The notes: generated by a model from the letters alone, not told the origin. 34,980 bases of DNA from Flavobacterium sp. (GCF_025352015.1 NZ_JANXUG010000085.1:1-34980); one strand, 5' to 3'. Counted from the stretch's first letter, positions 1-8,863 are shown. Numbers and translations are program-made.

Positions 1-537
1 GAAGCTGTAAATTATGGTGGAATTGGAGCTGTAATTGGTCATGAAATCTCACATGGTTTTGATGATGAAGGATCAAGATTTAATGCTGAAGGAAATCTTG
101 TAGACTGGTGGACAACAGATGATTTGACAAAATTTACAACGTTAGGCACGGCATTGGCCGATCAATATTCGGCTCTAGAACCACTGCCAGGAATTCATGT
201 TGATGGTAAATTTACATTGGGTGAAAATATTGGAGATTTAGGTGGGATTAATGTTGCTTACGATGGTTTACAATTATATCTAAAAGAAAACGGAAATCCA
301 GGATTAATTGACGGTTACTCACCAGAGCAGCGATTATTCATTTCATGGGCAACTATTTGGAGAAGTAAAATGCGGGACGAAGCTTTGAAAAACCAAGTCA
401 AAACAGATCCGCATTCACCAGGAATGTATAGAGCTTACGTGCCATTGCAAAATTTGGACACGTTCTATAAAGCATTCGACATAAAACAAGGTGACGGTAT
501 GTATGTTGTTCCAGATAAACGTGTTAGAATTTGGTAA
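1..537 (+). CDS. M13 family zinc metallopeptidase, 3' part only
   Basis: The gene enters from the left edge, so only its last 178 codons are visible. The reading frame is open from base 1 and contains HEISHGFDDEGS near base 40, the HExxH zinc site of M13 (neprilysin/PepO) peptidases. Downstream is ENIGDLGG, which carries the third zinc ligand (Glu) in this family, then the conserved DPHSPG block, and the protein ends in VRIW as M13 enzymes commonly do. These are secreted or lipid-anchored endopeptidases that cut oligopeptides in the periplasm or outside the cell. A full-length paralogue with the same motifs lies at 26348-28369 on the other strand, and the two C-terminal parts are clearly alike. 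A bidirectional terminator follows. The family call is secure; the substrate is unknown. Confidence 0.95.
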   Translation, partial: EAVNYGGIGAVIGHEISHGFDDEGSRFNAEGNLVDWWTTDDLTKFTTLGTALADQYSALEPLPGIHVDGKFTLGENIGDLGGINVAYDGLQLYLKENGNPGLIDGYSPEQRLFISWATIWRSKMRDEALKNQVKTDPHSPGMYRAYVPLQNLDTFYKAFDIKQGDGMYVVPDKRVRIW

Positions 538-553
538 TCAAAAAATAAAAATT

Positions 554-580
554 AAAACCTCAAAAAATTTGAGGTTTTTT
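554..580. terminator. Bidirectional intrinsic terminator
   Basis: AAAACCTC, a short AT loop and GAGGTTTTTT form a hairpin with an A tract on one side and a T tract on the other. It lies between two convergent genes and overlaps the last codons of the leftward gene that stops at 560. Confidence 0.8.
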
Positions 581-808
581 TATGCTCTTTAGCAAACCAA
601 CAATGCTTACTATGGTCCAAATTCCTTCCAGAATTATAAAGGGTAAAAAATGAATTAGTAGCGAAGCATAACAAGAAATAGCGCCGCCAATAATGTTTAG
701 AGTATAAAAAAGTATTCCGTCTTTTTTTATCAACGAAAAAATATTTAGAAAATAAGCAACAAGAACTAGTCCAACTCCAACGGTTCCCACAGTATCATTA
801 AAATTCAT
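560..808 (-). CDS. Small integral membrane protein, CBU_0592-like
   Basis: This 82-residue protein has about three hydrophobic segments (roughly residues 8-25, 30-50 and 52-70) with a basic C-terminal end (KSIKKPQIF), and almost no soluble part. The pattern resembles the small CBU_0592-like membrane family of unknown function, recalled rather than searched. The start codon overlaps the stop of the upstream NAD(P)-binding protein gene by four bases (ATGA), so the two are very likely co-transcribed and translationally coupled. The last codons lie inside the shared terminator hairpin. No function can be assigned. Confidence 0.7.
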   Translation of the reverse strand: MNFNDTVGTVGVGLVLVAYFLNIFSLIKKDGILFYTLNIIGGAISCYASLLIHFLPFIILEGIWTIVSIVGLLKSIKKPQIF

Positions 809-1644
809 AAAATTTTGTGTTGAAATTTATAATTTAATTCCATTTCAATTTTATTGCTAGAAACGGTTTTTCCGATTGACGGTTTATCTTCATCAAATTG
901 AGGCACATGCAATTCAAATTCGACCGCTTTTTGGATATAATACGATTTTCGAGTGGGATGAAATGGAGTCACAGCATTGTAAATTTCTCCGTAAATGTCT
1001 CGACTGATTATTGTTTCAATGATGCCGATGCAATCTGTTTGATGAATTAAATTAATGGGAGCCTCGGGGTTTTCGAGATTTTTTTTTCCCGCTAAAAAGT
1101 ATATTGGATGCCTGTTTTTCCCAATCAATCCTCCAAATCGAATTACGGTTGTTTTAAAGTTTGGATTGTTTTGTAAAAGCTGTTCCGTTTCCCATAATTG
1201 TTTTCCACTTTCTTTATTGGGTTTAGGTTTTATCATTTCTGTCACACTGAGCGCAGTCGAAGTGCCATCAGCGTAAACCGAAGTGGAACTGACAAATACT
1301 ACTTTTTTCAGTTTAGCTTTTTCTATAAAAGGAATTAGCATTTGAATTTTAGCCACAAAATTTTCAGAGTCATTTCCTCGCAATTTCGGCGGAAAATCAA
1401 TAATCAAGATATCGGATTTTTCTAAAAATGCTTCAATTGAAAGTCTCATTTCATCAGACACTTCGACTGCGCTCAGTGTGATAATGAAAGGAATAACTTT
1501 GGCAGTTTTTAAGACTAAAACTTTTGTCAATGTAGTAGTTGAACCATTCACCGAAAATCCTCTTTTTATTAATGATTCTGCCAAGGGCAAACCCAGCCAG
1601 CCGCAACCTAAAATGGAGATTTGTTTGCCTTTATTAGCCGTCAT
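805..1644 (-). CDS. NAD(P)-binding epimerase/dehydratase-like protein
   Basis: The 279-residue protein opens with ISILGCGWLGLPLAESL, a Rossmann nucleotide-binding loop in the GxGxxG style (GCGWLG). Later come VVFVSSTSVYAD, the strand that carries the Ser/Thr of extended SDR enzymes, and VIRFGGLIG. It resembles YeeZ-type SDR proteins with a Gly-Cys-Gly-Trp-Leu-Gly start; the substrate is unknown. The YxxxK catalytic pair of extended SDRs is not obvious, so it may not be a classical epimerase. Two copies of a 23-bp dispersed repeat, in opposite orientation, lie inside the reading frame and encode TSTALSVT and TLSAVEV, so the gene has apparently absorbed repeat DNA without losing its frame. It is the third gene of a leftward cluster and overlaps the following one by four bases. 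Confidence 0.8.
   Translation of the reverse strand: MTANKGKQISILGCGWLGLPLAESLIKRGFSVNGSTTTLTKVLVLKTAKVIPFIITLSAVEVSDEMRLSIEAFLEKSDILIIDFPPKLRGNDSENFVAKIQMLIPFIEKAKLKKVVFVSSTSVYADGTSTALSVTEMIKPKPNKESGKQLWETEQLLQNNPNFKTTVIRFGGLIGKNRHPIYFLAGKKNLENPEAPINLIHQTDCIGIIETIISRDIYGEIYNAVTPFHPTRKSYYIQKAVEFELHVPQFDEDKPSIGKTVSSNKIEMELNYKFQHKIL
1242..1264 (+). repeat. Dispersed 23-bp repeat, copy 1 (inside a gene)
   Basis: The core is CTGAGCGCAGTCGAAGTG. It is the exact reverse complement of 1459-1481. It lies in frame in the NAD(P)-binding protein gene, where the minus strand encodes TSTALSVT. Confidence 0.85.
1459..1481 (-). repeat. Dispersed 23-bp repeat, copy 2, inverted
   Basis: This is a perfect 23-bp inverted copy of 1242-1264, 194 bp away in the same gene. 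On the coding strand it encodes TLSAVEV. Confidence 0.85.
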
Positions 1645-1671
1645 TATAGGAATGTTTTATATGATTTTGTT

Positions 1672-4077
1672 TTATTTTAAACTATCAACAGCAACTGATA
1701 AGCTATCTTTTCGGTAAGTATATCTTTTGAAAGTTGGTTTTTCAGGCGTAATTTTTGGCGAAGGTTTTATCTTTTGTTTAATAAGTACGGCATCGGTCAA
1801 AACAAATGGGGTTGGCATCATCCACGATTTTCTTGGTATTATTTTGAACAACGAATTTGACATTAAATCAAAAGAACTTTCTACTAAATCTAAATCAAGC
1901 GTTGTTTTATTACCAATAGAAAATTCCATTTCCAACGGGAGATTATCTACCACATAATACGTCAATATCTTTCCAGAAGTTTTGGTATTACTAGTACTTT
2001 TATTTGCCCCCGATTTTACTCCATTTGCCATTAAATTATTAATTTTAACGTTGTTATGTACAAAAATGTCATAGCGGTTTACGTCTCGGTTAGGCGTAAT
2101 TTTTATTTTGAATAAATGTTGATTTCCTTTGATAGTATCGCGAAGGAACTCTATCGTTGGTTTTAAAAGTGTGGTCAACGGGGCCGCTGATACAAAACTA
2201 AATTTAGAACCATATTTACTGTACAATTTATTAAAATGTAACGAAGTGCTATTTCTTGGATTTGCACCCAAATACTTTTTCGTCCATTCGTCTAAATTGA
2301 TGTCATAGGTTGCCCAATTGGCTTTGTTAGTATCTGCATTTAGGATATAAACCAAACTATTTGGTTTTGCTTTTACATCCGAATAATTCGAGTTTTGATG
2401 CGCTTTAACAAAAAACCCAATCGCTATTACAAAGAATCCGATAGACCAAATTCCTTTTCGTGAAAACGAACCAAAAATTGGTAATAACAATGTAAAAGTC
2501 AACACGGTTAAAATAGCACTTACGAATAGAATTTTTAACCCCAAACCAATGGGAAACGTTTGGATAAAAGGAACTAAAATAAGTAACGTGGGAATGGCTA
2601 AAAGACAATTCAATATCCAATTCGACTTTTGTGTCAATACAAAAAAGCCCAACATTAAGGAACTCGAAATAACGGGTATAATCAAAAATCCTGCGCCTTG
2701 AAGTTTTAAAGAAATTCCCAAATTGATTAGGAACCACAGAAATAATGGCGCAATAAGTTGACTCATTTCTGGATTTCGTTTGCCATTATTTTGATAAAAC
2801 AAAAAACAAATTGCCATGGTCAAACTCACAAAAGCATAAATATAATCGTGACCATTATAGGTAAATTCGTGAAGAACATCGTTGTATTGTGGATAAAAAT
2901 TCAGTAGTAGTAACCATCCAACATAAGTTATCAAACCAGCCGTAATCAATGAACTTAAAAGCGGCAAAAACCCTTTTATAATTTCGTCCAAACGCAACGC
3001 TCGCTTACCCAAACCAACGAATATGAATAATAAAAAACAACCTAAACCCAACAAAAGCATAGGCAAAATCCAAGCAAATGGATAGCTTACAAATGCAAAC
3101 GGAATAGTAAAATAAACAGAATTATCAGCTGAATTTAAATGGGTTAAATCTGCATTTGCAAAATAATTTAGTAACGGAAACAAATAACTTCCTTGATGCG
3201 CCAGTGTTTTTGGGGAAAGATTGTGATAATCGTCATGAGCCGTGTGGTAGTTAAAATGATTATCGATAAACGCAAAATTAAAACCTTGTATTTTTCCCTG
3301 CTCTCTAAAAACAGTCAAATCGGTATCGTTGGGCAACATTTTATAAATGCTATACATCAACGAGTTAGAAACAGGAAACTTTACTTTCCCCGCTTTAAAG
3401 GCAGCAACCATTTTAGCGTTTCCTTCATTGGTTTCCATCAACATATAACTTGGCCCCGAACTTCCTCGCGCTTCAAAATTTAAGACCAAACCTACTTCTT
3501 TCGCCCATTGATGCTGCGTTACAAAAAGTGCTGCGCCATTCAACCCTAATTCTTCGGCATCGGTAAAAAGTATGATAATGTCATTCTTGTGTTTGGTTTT
3601 GTTATGCAAAAAGGCACGAACACTTTCAATAATAGTTGCTACACCAGATGCATCGTCGCTCGCACCTCTTGAGTACGAATGTGGCGCACTGTCATAATGT
3701 GAAAGCAATAACAAGGCTTTACTGTTTTTTGTCTTACCGAGCGCTGTCGAGGTGCTTTTAATACGGGCTAAAATATTTTTCGATTTTACTAAAGTCCCAC
3801 TTTCAGTCAAGGTAAATCCTTCTTGAATCAAAGCTTCTAAACCTAATTCTTGTAGTTCTTTCTGAATGTAATTGGCAACAATTTCGTGGTTTTTAGATCC
3901 CACAAAATGTGGTTTTTTTGAAATTTCCTTTACCGTTTCTAACGCTCTTTTTGTAGAAAATTCTGAAAGGGGCGCTTCAGTTTCATCATATTTTTGCGGC
4001 ATCATAAAAAAGAATATGCCAAAAAGCAGTACTAATAATACTAAAAAGGAATATATAGAAGTATACTTTTTTCTCAT
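1672..4077 (-). CDS. Membrane-embedded M28 family aminopeptidase
   Basis: A short cytoplasmic start (MRKKYTS) and one N-terminal membrane segment lead into an M28 zinc-peptidase domain at about residues 35-320. The metal-ligand blocks are visible: LLLSHYDSAP (His, then Asp), GASDDASG (bridging Asp), TDAEELGL (catalytic Glu and ligand Glu) and the late HTAHDDY His. The C-terminal half has about seven to eight hydrophobic segments followed by a soluble tail of about 230 residues. The layout resembles Bacteroidota and ER-type M28 peptidases with a multi-pass domain. The start is the ATG at 4077; an upstream in-frame TTG overlapping the previous stop is possible but less likely. At 801 residues the length suits the family. 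It follows the zinc-ribbon gene by 23 bases in the same operon. It contains a degenerate copy of the 23-bp repeat (3732-3754). Confidence 0.9.
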   Translation of the reverse strand: MRKKYTSIYSFLVLLVLLFGIFFFMMPQKYDETEAPLSEFSTKRALETVKEISKKPHFVGSKNHEIVANYIQKELQELGLEALIQEGFTLTESGTLVKSKNILARIKSTSTALGKTKNSKALLLLSHYDSAPHSYSRGASDDASGVATIIESVRAFLHNKTKHKNDIIILFTDAEELGLNGAALFVTQHQWAKEVGLVLNFEARGSSGPSYMLMETNEGNAKMVAAFKAGKVKFPVSNSLMYSIYKMLPNDTDLTVFREQGKIQGFNFAFIDNHFNYHTAHDDYHNLSPKTLAHQGSYLFPLLNYFANADLTHLNSADNSVYFTIPFAFVSYPFAWILPMLLLGLGCFLLFIFVGLGKRALRLDEIIKGFLPLLSSLITAGLITYVGWLLLLNFYPQYNDVLHEFTYNGHDYIYAFVSLTMAICFLFYQNNGKRNPEMSQLIAPLFLWFLINLGISLKLQGAGFLIIPVISSSLMLGFFVLTQKSNWILNCLLAIPTLLILVPFIQTFPIGLGLKILFVSAILTVLTFTLLLPIFGSFSRKGIWSIGFFVIAIGFFVKAHQNSNYSDVKAKPNSLVYILNADTNKANWATYDINLDEWTKKYLGANPRNSTSLHFNKLYSKYGSKFSFVSAAPLTTLLKPTIEFLRDTIKGNQHLFKIKITPNRDVNRYDIFVHNNVKINNLMANGVKSGANKSTSNTKTSGKILTYYVVDNLPLEMEFSIGNKTTLDLDLVESSFDLMSNSLFKIIPRKSWMMPTPFVLTDAVLIKQKIKPSPKITPEKPTFKRYTYRKDSLSVAVDSLK
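3732..3754 (+). repeat. Degenerate copy 3 of the dispersed 23-bp repeat
   Basis: About 18 of 23 positions match 1242-1264, including GAGCGC and GTCGA. On the minus strand it encodes TSTALG, in the same reading frame as copy 1 (TSTALS), within a loop of the M28 peptidase. Confidence 0.55.
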
Positions 4078-4100
4078 CTTTTTATAAATTAAACCAATAA

Positions 4101-4451
4101 TCAAATGTCTTTTTTAACCAGCATATAAAATTCGTTGTCCAAATGCATGTAGCCTTGGTCGTATACAAAATAATAAGTATTTCCTGTTTTGGTATGCAAC
4201 ACATTGGTCATAAAATCAAAGTCAAAACCTTTGCTTAACAACTTATTTTTTGTTGTTTTTGATTTTCCTTCCACATTTATATCACACAAAATGCGATAAT
4301 TTTTGCGCAACTTATTATTAATGTTCCGCATATAATTTGTGCTATCCTTATTGATTTTATTGTTGTAACTATTACGACAACCATCGCTGCAAAACTTTTT
4401 GTCCTCGCGACCAACAATTTTTTCGTTGCATTCTAAACAAGTTTTACTCAT
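4101..4451 (-). CDS. Small zinc-ribbon protein
   Basis: The 116-residue protein starts MSKTCLECNEKIVG and carries CxxC plus CSDGC, a four-cysteine zinc ribbon of the DUF2116-like type, at residues 5-30. A basic helical stretch follows (KLRKNYRIL), then a compact domain that includes GFDFDFMTNVLHTKTG and ends EFYMLVKKDI. The first Met of this motif (4451) is chosen as the start; an open frame reaches upstream to 4526 but adds only a low-complexity, cysteine-bearing leader. No enzymatic function is evident; a nucleic-acid or protein-binding role is an inference from the ribbon. It is the first gene of the leftward cluster and is divergent from ssb. Confidence 0.75.
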   Translation of the reverse strand: MSKTCLECNEKIVGREDKKFCSDGCRNSYNNKINKDSTNYMRNINNKLRKNYRILCDINVEGKSKTTKNKLLSKGFDFDFMTNVLHTKTGNTYYFVYDQGYMHLDNEFYMLVKKDI

Positions 4452-4587
4452 TGTTTTATATTTTAGAAGCGAAAGGCTCGGGCATTCTTGGTTTCCTTTT
4501 TCCTGCTTTTCGCTTTTGCATGGCAATCGCTACAATCAGGGCTAGAGGAGGCTTTAACTCTGTGCTTGTCATCATTTCAAATCAAAT

Positions 4588-4643
4588 GTAAACATTATTT
4601 TCCGTTTACAAACGTTTACAAGCAATTACAATCGAAAGTAAAC
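4588..4643. promoter_or_regulatory. Cluster of GTTTAC/GTAAAC motifs between divergent genes
   Basis: GTAAAC occurs at 4588 and 4638 and its inverse GTTTAC at 4604 and 4614. The two GTTTACAA copies are exactly 10 bp apart, one helical turn. The cluster lies in the 304-bp gap between the divergent zinc-ribbon gene and ssb, where an operator would be expected. No regulator can be named. The rest of the gap shows no gene. Confidence 0.4.
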
Positions 4644-4755
4644 GTATAACAACCGAATAACTTTTGAAAGTCGCCACAACTTTGCCTCGTTGATTTGATA
4701 CAACAATTTCAAACAGCAAAAAATATTTTAACAAAAACATTTAGATTTTAAAGCC

Positions 4756-5088
4756 ATGAATGCAATGAAAAACACAGTACAATTAATCGGTCACGTAGGA
4801 CAAGAACCAGAAATCAAAACGTTTGGCGAAGGCAAAAAAGTAGCCAACATAACGTTAGCAACCAATGATTATTACATCAACGCCAAAGGCGAAAAAGTTG
4901 AAGACACACAATGGCACAAAGTAAAAGCTTGGGGCAAAGTAGCAGACATTATCGAGAAATATGTTGTCAAAGGCAAAGAAATTGCCATCGAGGGAAAACT
5001 AACATACACCGATTATCAAGATAAAGATGGCATCAAACGATATGTTACCGAAGTGGTTGCTAATGACATTCTTTTGTTAGGGAAATAA
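4756..5088 (+). CDS. ssb: Short single-stranded DNA-binding protein
   Basis: The 110-residue protein is an OB-fold SSB from end to end: NTVQLIGHVGQEPEIK at the N terminus, ITLATNDYY, the DTQWHKVKAWGK block, and GKLTYTDYQDKDG near the end. It coats single-stranded DNA during replication, recombination and repair. It lacks the acidic C-terminal tail that main SSBs use to recruit partners, and stops soon after the fold (VVANDILLLGK). It is probably an accessory paralogue used in recombination or on mobile DNA rather than the essential copy, but that is inference. The start is the ATG at 4756; a second ATG nine bases later is equally usable. A terminator follows at 5208. Confidence 0.9.
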   Translation: MNAMKNTVQLIGHVGQEPEIKTFGEGKKVANITLATNDYYINAKGEKVEDTQWHKVKAWGKVADIIEKYVVKGKEIAIEGKLTYTDYQDKDGIKRYVTEVVANDILLLGK

Positions 5089-5207
5089 TTCTGAAAATGT
5101 TTTCGATAAATGTCATTTCGAGTTTTCATTAGGTTTTTCTTAAAAAATCAAATTGAAAAGTAATAACGAAAAAACATTCGAAATGATTTTAATTTGTAAT
5201 AGCATAG

Positions 5208-5239
5208 AAACGGCAGAAGTTAATCTTTTGCCGTTTTTT
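5208..5239 (+). terminator. Intrinsic terminator after ssb
   Basis: AAACGGCA pairs with TGCCGTTT around a 13-base loop and ends in a run of six T. It lies 120 bp after the ssb stop. The remaining sequence up to 5378 contains only the upstream region of the next gene. Confidence 0.7.
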
Positions 5240-5378
5240 CATGTATCAAAGTTGTAATGATTGTACCTTAAATATACAAAGTTGTCAACACGAAAACGTT
5301 TTCGGTAATGATTTAAAAAAAACTAACTGACTTTTGTTCAACAATTTGGTTAAATTTATATGTCAAATATCTCAAATC

Positions 5379-5852
5379 ATGAACAAATTAAAATTAGTAT
5401 TGATTTTAATAACAGTCTTTTATGCTGCTACTTCAGGTTTGGCACAAGTTGGAATTAACACCACTACTCCTTTAAGCACACTTGATATTAACGGAAATTT
5501 AAATGTTAAGGAAATAGGTTTGTTAAATGTAAATGTCGCTAGTTCCGGAACATTTAATGGAGGTCCTAGCGGCAGTGCTGCACAAATTATTGATGGAGTC
5601 TATATTTCGATTACACCAACTGCGGGCAGTGATGAATTTATCTTGCCAAATGCTGTCAATGTTCCTGGCAGAATTTATGTTTTAAGAAATATTTCGAATT
5701 CAGTAAATGCAAAAGTCTATACTTTTGGCGGTGGTCTTTACGCAAAAGACAACAGTGCCGTGACAAATCCGCCCTTAATAATGCCTTTTAACGCTTCTTT
5801 AAAAACTGCTATTTTAATTAGTGATGGTGTAAACTGGACTTATATTTTCTAA
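5379..5852 (+). CDS. Small secreted protein of unknown function
   Basis: A Sec signal peptide is clear (MNKLKLVLILITVFYAA, cut near SGLAQ), giving a mature protein of about 135 residues that begins QVGINTTTPLSTLDINGNL. This opening is typical of Bacteroidota surface proteins that carry tail-fibre-like or beta-rich domains. The rest is rich in G, S, T and N with alternating hydrophobic residues (YISITP, RIYVLRNI, AILISDG), suggesting an all-beta fold. There is no type IX sorting domain, no lipobox and no catalytic motif. The start is the ATG preceding the signal peptide; an earlier TTG at 5334 would only add a poor leader. It ends two bases before the convergent HAD gene. Confidence 0.75.
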   Translation: MNKLKLVLILITVFYAATSGLAQVGINTTTPLSTLDINGNLNVKEIGLLNVNVASSGTFNGGPSGSAAQIIDGVYISITPTAGSDEFILPNAVNVPGRIYVLRNISNSVNAKVYTFGGGLYAKDNSAVTNPPLIMPFNASLKTAILISDGVNWTYIF

Positions 5853-5854
5853 CA

Positions 5855-6541
5855 TTACATCAAAATTTCCAACACATCCGATATTTTTGCTACGGTTTTA
5901 AAATTGGGATGCTCAACATTGTGATTTATTTTTTCGTGTTCCCAAGTTGTATGAAACGGAATATGAACGGCATAACCTCCCAGTTCCAAAACAGGTAAAA
6001 CATCAGATTTTAAAGAATTGCCAATCATAAAAAATTCATCAGGTTTTATTTCTAAACGAGCCAATAATTTTTGATAGTTTACTTCTTGTTTATCAGCCAT
6101 CACTTCTATATGGTGAAAATAATGTCCCAAACCAGAACGGTGCAACTTGCTTTGTTGGTCTTTCAAATCGCCTTTGGTGGCCACAATAAGTTTGTATTTT
6201 CCTTTCAACGCTTCCAAAGTTACTTCGACACCCTCTAATAATTCAATTGGTTTTTGGAGTAATTCTTTTCCGAATTCAATAATTTTTTCAATGATTTCAA
6301 TCGAAATGGTATTGTTTGAAATTTTCATTGCAGCTTCAATCATCGAGAGAATATAGCCTTTAATTCCGTAACCATACAAATCTAAATTGGCAATTTCAGT
6401 TTTAAAAAGTTCTTGCGACAATCCTTGATGCGAAAGATAATCACTCATCAAAGCACAGAATTTCTGTTCTGTTTCTTGAAAATAGGGTTCGTTGACAAAT
6501 AATGTATCGTCGGCGTCAAAGGCAATTACTTTTAGATTCAT
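5855..6541 (-). CDS. HAD family hydrolase
   Basis: The 228-residue protein begins MNLKVIAFDADDTLF, HAD motif I with nucleophile Asp9 and acid/base Asp11. Motif II is the Thr in KLIVATKGD, motif III includes the Lys of ADKQEVNYQKLL, and motif IV is MIGNSLKSDV. A helical cap lies between residues 20 and 85. The pattern fits phosphoglycolate-phosphatase-like or 5'-nucleotidase-like HAD phosphatases of subfamily I; the substrate cannot be told from sequence. It lies downstream of metG on the same strand, separated by a 48-bp palindrome that may end or attenuate the metG transcript. Confidence 0.88.
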   Translation of the reverse strand: MNLKVIAFDADDTLFVNEPYFQETEQKFCALMSDYLSHQGLSQELFKTEIANLDLYGYGIKGYILSMIEAAMKISNNTISIEIIEKIIEFGKELLQKPIELLEGVEVTLEALKGKYKLIVATKGDLKDQQSKLHRSGLGHYFHHIEVMADKQEVNYQKLLARLEIKPDEFFMIGNSLKSDVLPVLELGGYAVHIPFHTTWEHEKINHNVEHPNFKTVAKISDVLEILM

Positions 6542-6555
6542 GGTTTTGTTTTTAA

Positions 6556-6603
6556 AACACAGATTTCACAAATTAATTTGTGCCAATTTGTGAAATCTGT
6601 GTT
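6556..6603. repeat. 19-bp perfect palindrome in the metG-HAD gap
   Basis: The arms AACACAGATTTCACAAATT (6556-6574) and its exact complement (6585-6603) flank a 10-base loop. The element fills almost the whole 75-bp gap. It has T/A runs on both sides and could act as a terminator, but its length and wording also fit a dispersed palindromic element of the REP type. Confidence 0.75.
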
Positions 6604-6616
6604 AGTTTTTTCATTT

Positions 6617-8695
6617 TTAACTAATAATTGTTCCATTATCAACACCATAAGCATCCGGATTTACAAAAACAAGTTTCCCTTCAGAATTGTTGGTCATCAA
6701 AATCATACCTTCGCTTTCTACTCCACGCAAAGCTCTTGGAGCTAAATTGATTAAAACCGTCACACGTTTTCCAATCACTTCTTCAGGAGAAAAATGCTCT
6801 GCAATTCCCGAAACAATAGTACGAACGTCAATTCCAGTATCGACTTTCAATACTAAAAGCTTATTCGCTTTGGGCATTTTTTCAGCTTCAACTATGGTTC
6901 CCACACGCAAATCTAATTTTGAGAAATCTTCAAAAGTTGCTGTTGGTTTTTGAGCCTCTGTTATATGGTTTTCCATGACGTTAGCTTTTTTGGTCGCTTC
7001 AAGTTTCTCTATTTGTTTTTGAATTTCGGCGTCTTCAATTTGGTCAAATAATATTTCGGCGTCCCCAATTTTGTGATTTGGTTTTAATAATTCGGATGTT
7101 TCACTTACTGATTTCCAGTCAACTATTGTTCCCTGAACTGCACTCGGAATGATATTAAGGATTTTTGATAATTTTTTTGCGGTAAACGGCAAAAACGGTT
7201 CGCACAAAATTTGTAAAGCTGCTGCAATCTGAATCGCCACATACATTTGCGTTTGAACCCTTTCCGGATTGGTTTTTGCCATTTTCCAAGGCTCTTCGTC
7301 GGCAAGATATTTATTTCCCAAACGCGCCACATTCATCAACTCGCCTTGTGCTTCCCTGAATCTGTAACGTTCAATAGAACTCGAAATTACCGCTGGATAA
7401 GCTTTTAATTCGGCTAAAGTCTGTTCATCAACTTCGTTAAACTCATTTGGTGACGGAATTATTCCGTTATAATATTTATTGGTTAAAACCACAACACGAT
7501 TGATGAAATTTCCAAAAACCGCTGCTAATTCATTATTATTTCTCGCCTTAAAATCTTTCCAGGTAAAGTCGTTATCTTTTGTTTCAGGTGCATTTGCTGT
7601 CAAGACATAGCGCAGCACATCTTGTTTATCTGGGAAGTCCTGTAAATATTCGTGCAGCCAAACCGCCCAGTTTTTGGAAGTAGAAAGTTTGTTTCCTTCA
7701 AGGTTCAAAAACTCATTTGCCGGAACATTATCAGGTAAAATATAAGTTCCTTCAGCTTTCAGCATTGCCGGAAAAATAATGCAGTGAAAAACAATATTAT
7801 CTTTCCCGATAAAGTGAACTAGTTTTGTATCGTCTTTTTTCCAATAGTTTTCCCAATTTTTTCCTTTTCTTGCTGCCCATTCTTTGGTAGAAGAAATATA
7901 TCCAATCGGTGCGTCAAACCAAACGTATAATTTTTTCCCTTCGGCACCTTCAACCGGAACGTCAATCCCCCAATCTAAATCACGGGTTACGGCACGGGGT
8001 TTTAATCCATCGTCCAACCAAGATTTTACTTGTCCCAGTACATTTACTTTCCAGTCTTTGGCGTGATCTTTTAAAATCCATTGGGTTAAAAAATCTTGAT
8101 ATCTGTCCAAAGGTAAAAACCAGTGTTTTGTCGATTTTAAAATAGGAGTATCTCCTGTAATTGTTGACTTAGGATTAATCAAATCAGTAGCATTCAGCGT
8201 CGAGCCACAACGTTCGCATTGATCGCCATAAGCTTCGGGATTATCGCATTTCGGGCAGGTTCCGGTTACAAATCTATCGGCAAGGAACTGTTCCGCTTTG
8301 GCATCATACAATTGTTCGGTAACTTGTTCAATGAAATTTCCGGTATCATATAATTTCCTAAAAAATTCTTGTGCCGTATCGTGGTGAATTTTAGATGATG
8401 TTCTCGAATAATTGTCGAATGAAATTCCGAAATCTATAAATGACTGGCGAATAATTCCGTCGTATTTATCAATAACTTGTTGTGGCGTGATGCCTTCTTT
8501 TTTGGCTTTCATCGAAATAGCAACGCCGTGTTCATCGCTTCCGCAGATGTAAGCAACATCTTTTCCCTGCAATCGTAAATAGCGGGCATAAATATCGGAT
8601 GGCACATAAACTCCGGCTAAATGCCCAATGTGAATTGGACCATTTGTATAAGGCAAGGCGGCGGTGATGGTATATCTTTTTGGATTTTCTGACAT
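6617..8695 (-). CDS. metG: Methionyl-tRNA synthetase
   Basis: This 692-residue enzyme charges tRNA-Met with methionine in the cytoplasm. The class I HIGH motif is [14 protein letters not shown] at residues 15-28, the KMSKS loop is the variant KLSTSK near residue 340, and a zinc finger of CPKC and CERC pairs is near residue 145. After the anticodon-binding helices, a C-terminal Trbp111/EMAP-like tRNA-binding OB domain starts near residue 590 ([18 protein letters not shown]) and runs to the end, as in the dimeric MetG of Escherichia coli. Length and domain order are complete. A promoter with a TTG box and TATTTTTG lies just upstream (8718-8751), giving a very short leader. Confidence 0.98.
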   Translation of the reverse strand: MSENPKRYTITAALPYTNGPIHIGHLAGVYVPSDIYARYLRLQGKDVAYICGSDEHGVAISMKAKKEGITPQQVIDKYDGIIRQSFIDFGISFDNYSRTSSKIHHDTAQEFFRKLYDTGNFIEQVTEQLYDAKAEQFLADRFVTGTCPKCDNPEAYGDQCERCGSTLNATDLINPKSTITGDTPILKSTKHWFLPLDRYQDFLTQWILKDHAKDWKVNVLGQVKSWLDDGLKPRAVTRDLDWGIDVPVEGAEGKKLYVWFDAPIGYISSTKEWAARKGKNWENYWKKDDTKLVHFIGKDNIVFHCIIFPAMLKAEGTYILPDNVPANEFLNLEGNKLSTSKNWAVWLHEYLQDFPDKQDVLRYVLTANAPETKDNDFTWKDFKARNNNELAAVFGNFINRVVVLTNKYYNGIIPSPNEFNEVDEQTLAELKAYPAVISSSIERYRFREAQGELMNVARLGNKYLADEEPWKMAKTNPERVQTQMYVAIQIAAALQILCEPFLPFTAKKLSKILNIIPSAVQGTIVDWKSVSETSELLKPNHKIGDAEILFDQIEDAEIQKQIEKLEATKKANVMENHITEAQKPTATFEDFSKLDLRVGTIVEAEKMPKANKLLVLKVDTGIDVRTIVSGIAEHFSPEEVIGKRVTVLINLAPRALRGVESEGMILMTNNSEGKLVFVNPDAYGVDNGTIIS

Positions 8696-8717
8696 AATAA
8701 ATACAGTATGTAATTTG

Positions 8718-8751
8718 CAAAAATAAGCAATCGCTTTTTTATTTGAAGCAA
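8718..8751 (-). promoter_or_regulatory. Bacteroidota-type promoter for metG
   Basis: On the minus strand TTG (8751-8749) is followed after 23 bases by TATTTTTG (8725-8718), matching the Flavobacterium consensus TTG-N17-23-TAnnTTTG. The start codon is 22 bases further on. Confidence 0.6.
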
Positions 8752-8773
8752 TTTCCAGCTATCCGTTTCAATC

Positions 8774-8833
8774 TTTTTTGAAATGCAACACTTCTACTCT
8801 AAAACTTCAACACCTGTTATGCATTTCAAAAAA
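8774..8833. repeat. Inverted repeat in the metG-carboxypeptidase gap
   Basis: TTTTTTGAAATGCA (8774-8787) and its complement (8820-8833) enclose 32 bases. It lies between two divergent promoters. It may be a terminator-like fold or a worn repeat; nothing else is visible in the gap. Confidence 0.5.
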
Positions 8834-8863
8834 AGGATTTTCACTACTATCTAGGCTAGGGAA

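Noticed and set aside
4648..4690. A promoter for ssb around TTTTG and TTTG at 4662-4684
   Set aside because: The spacing between the boxes is only about 10 bases, too short for the Flavobacterium consensus.
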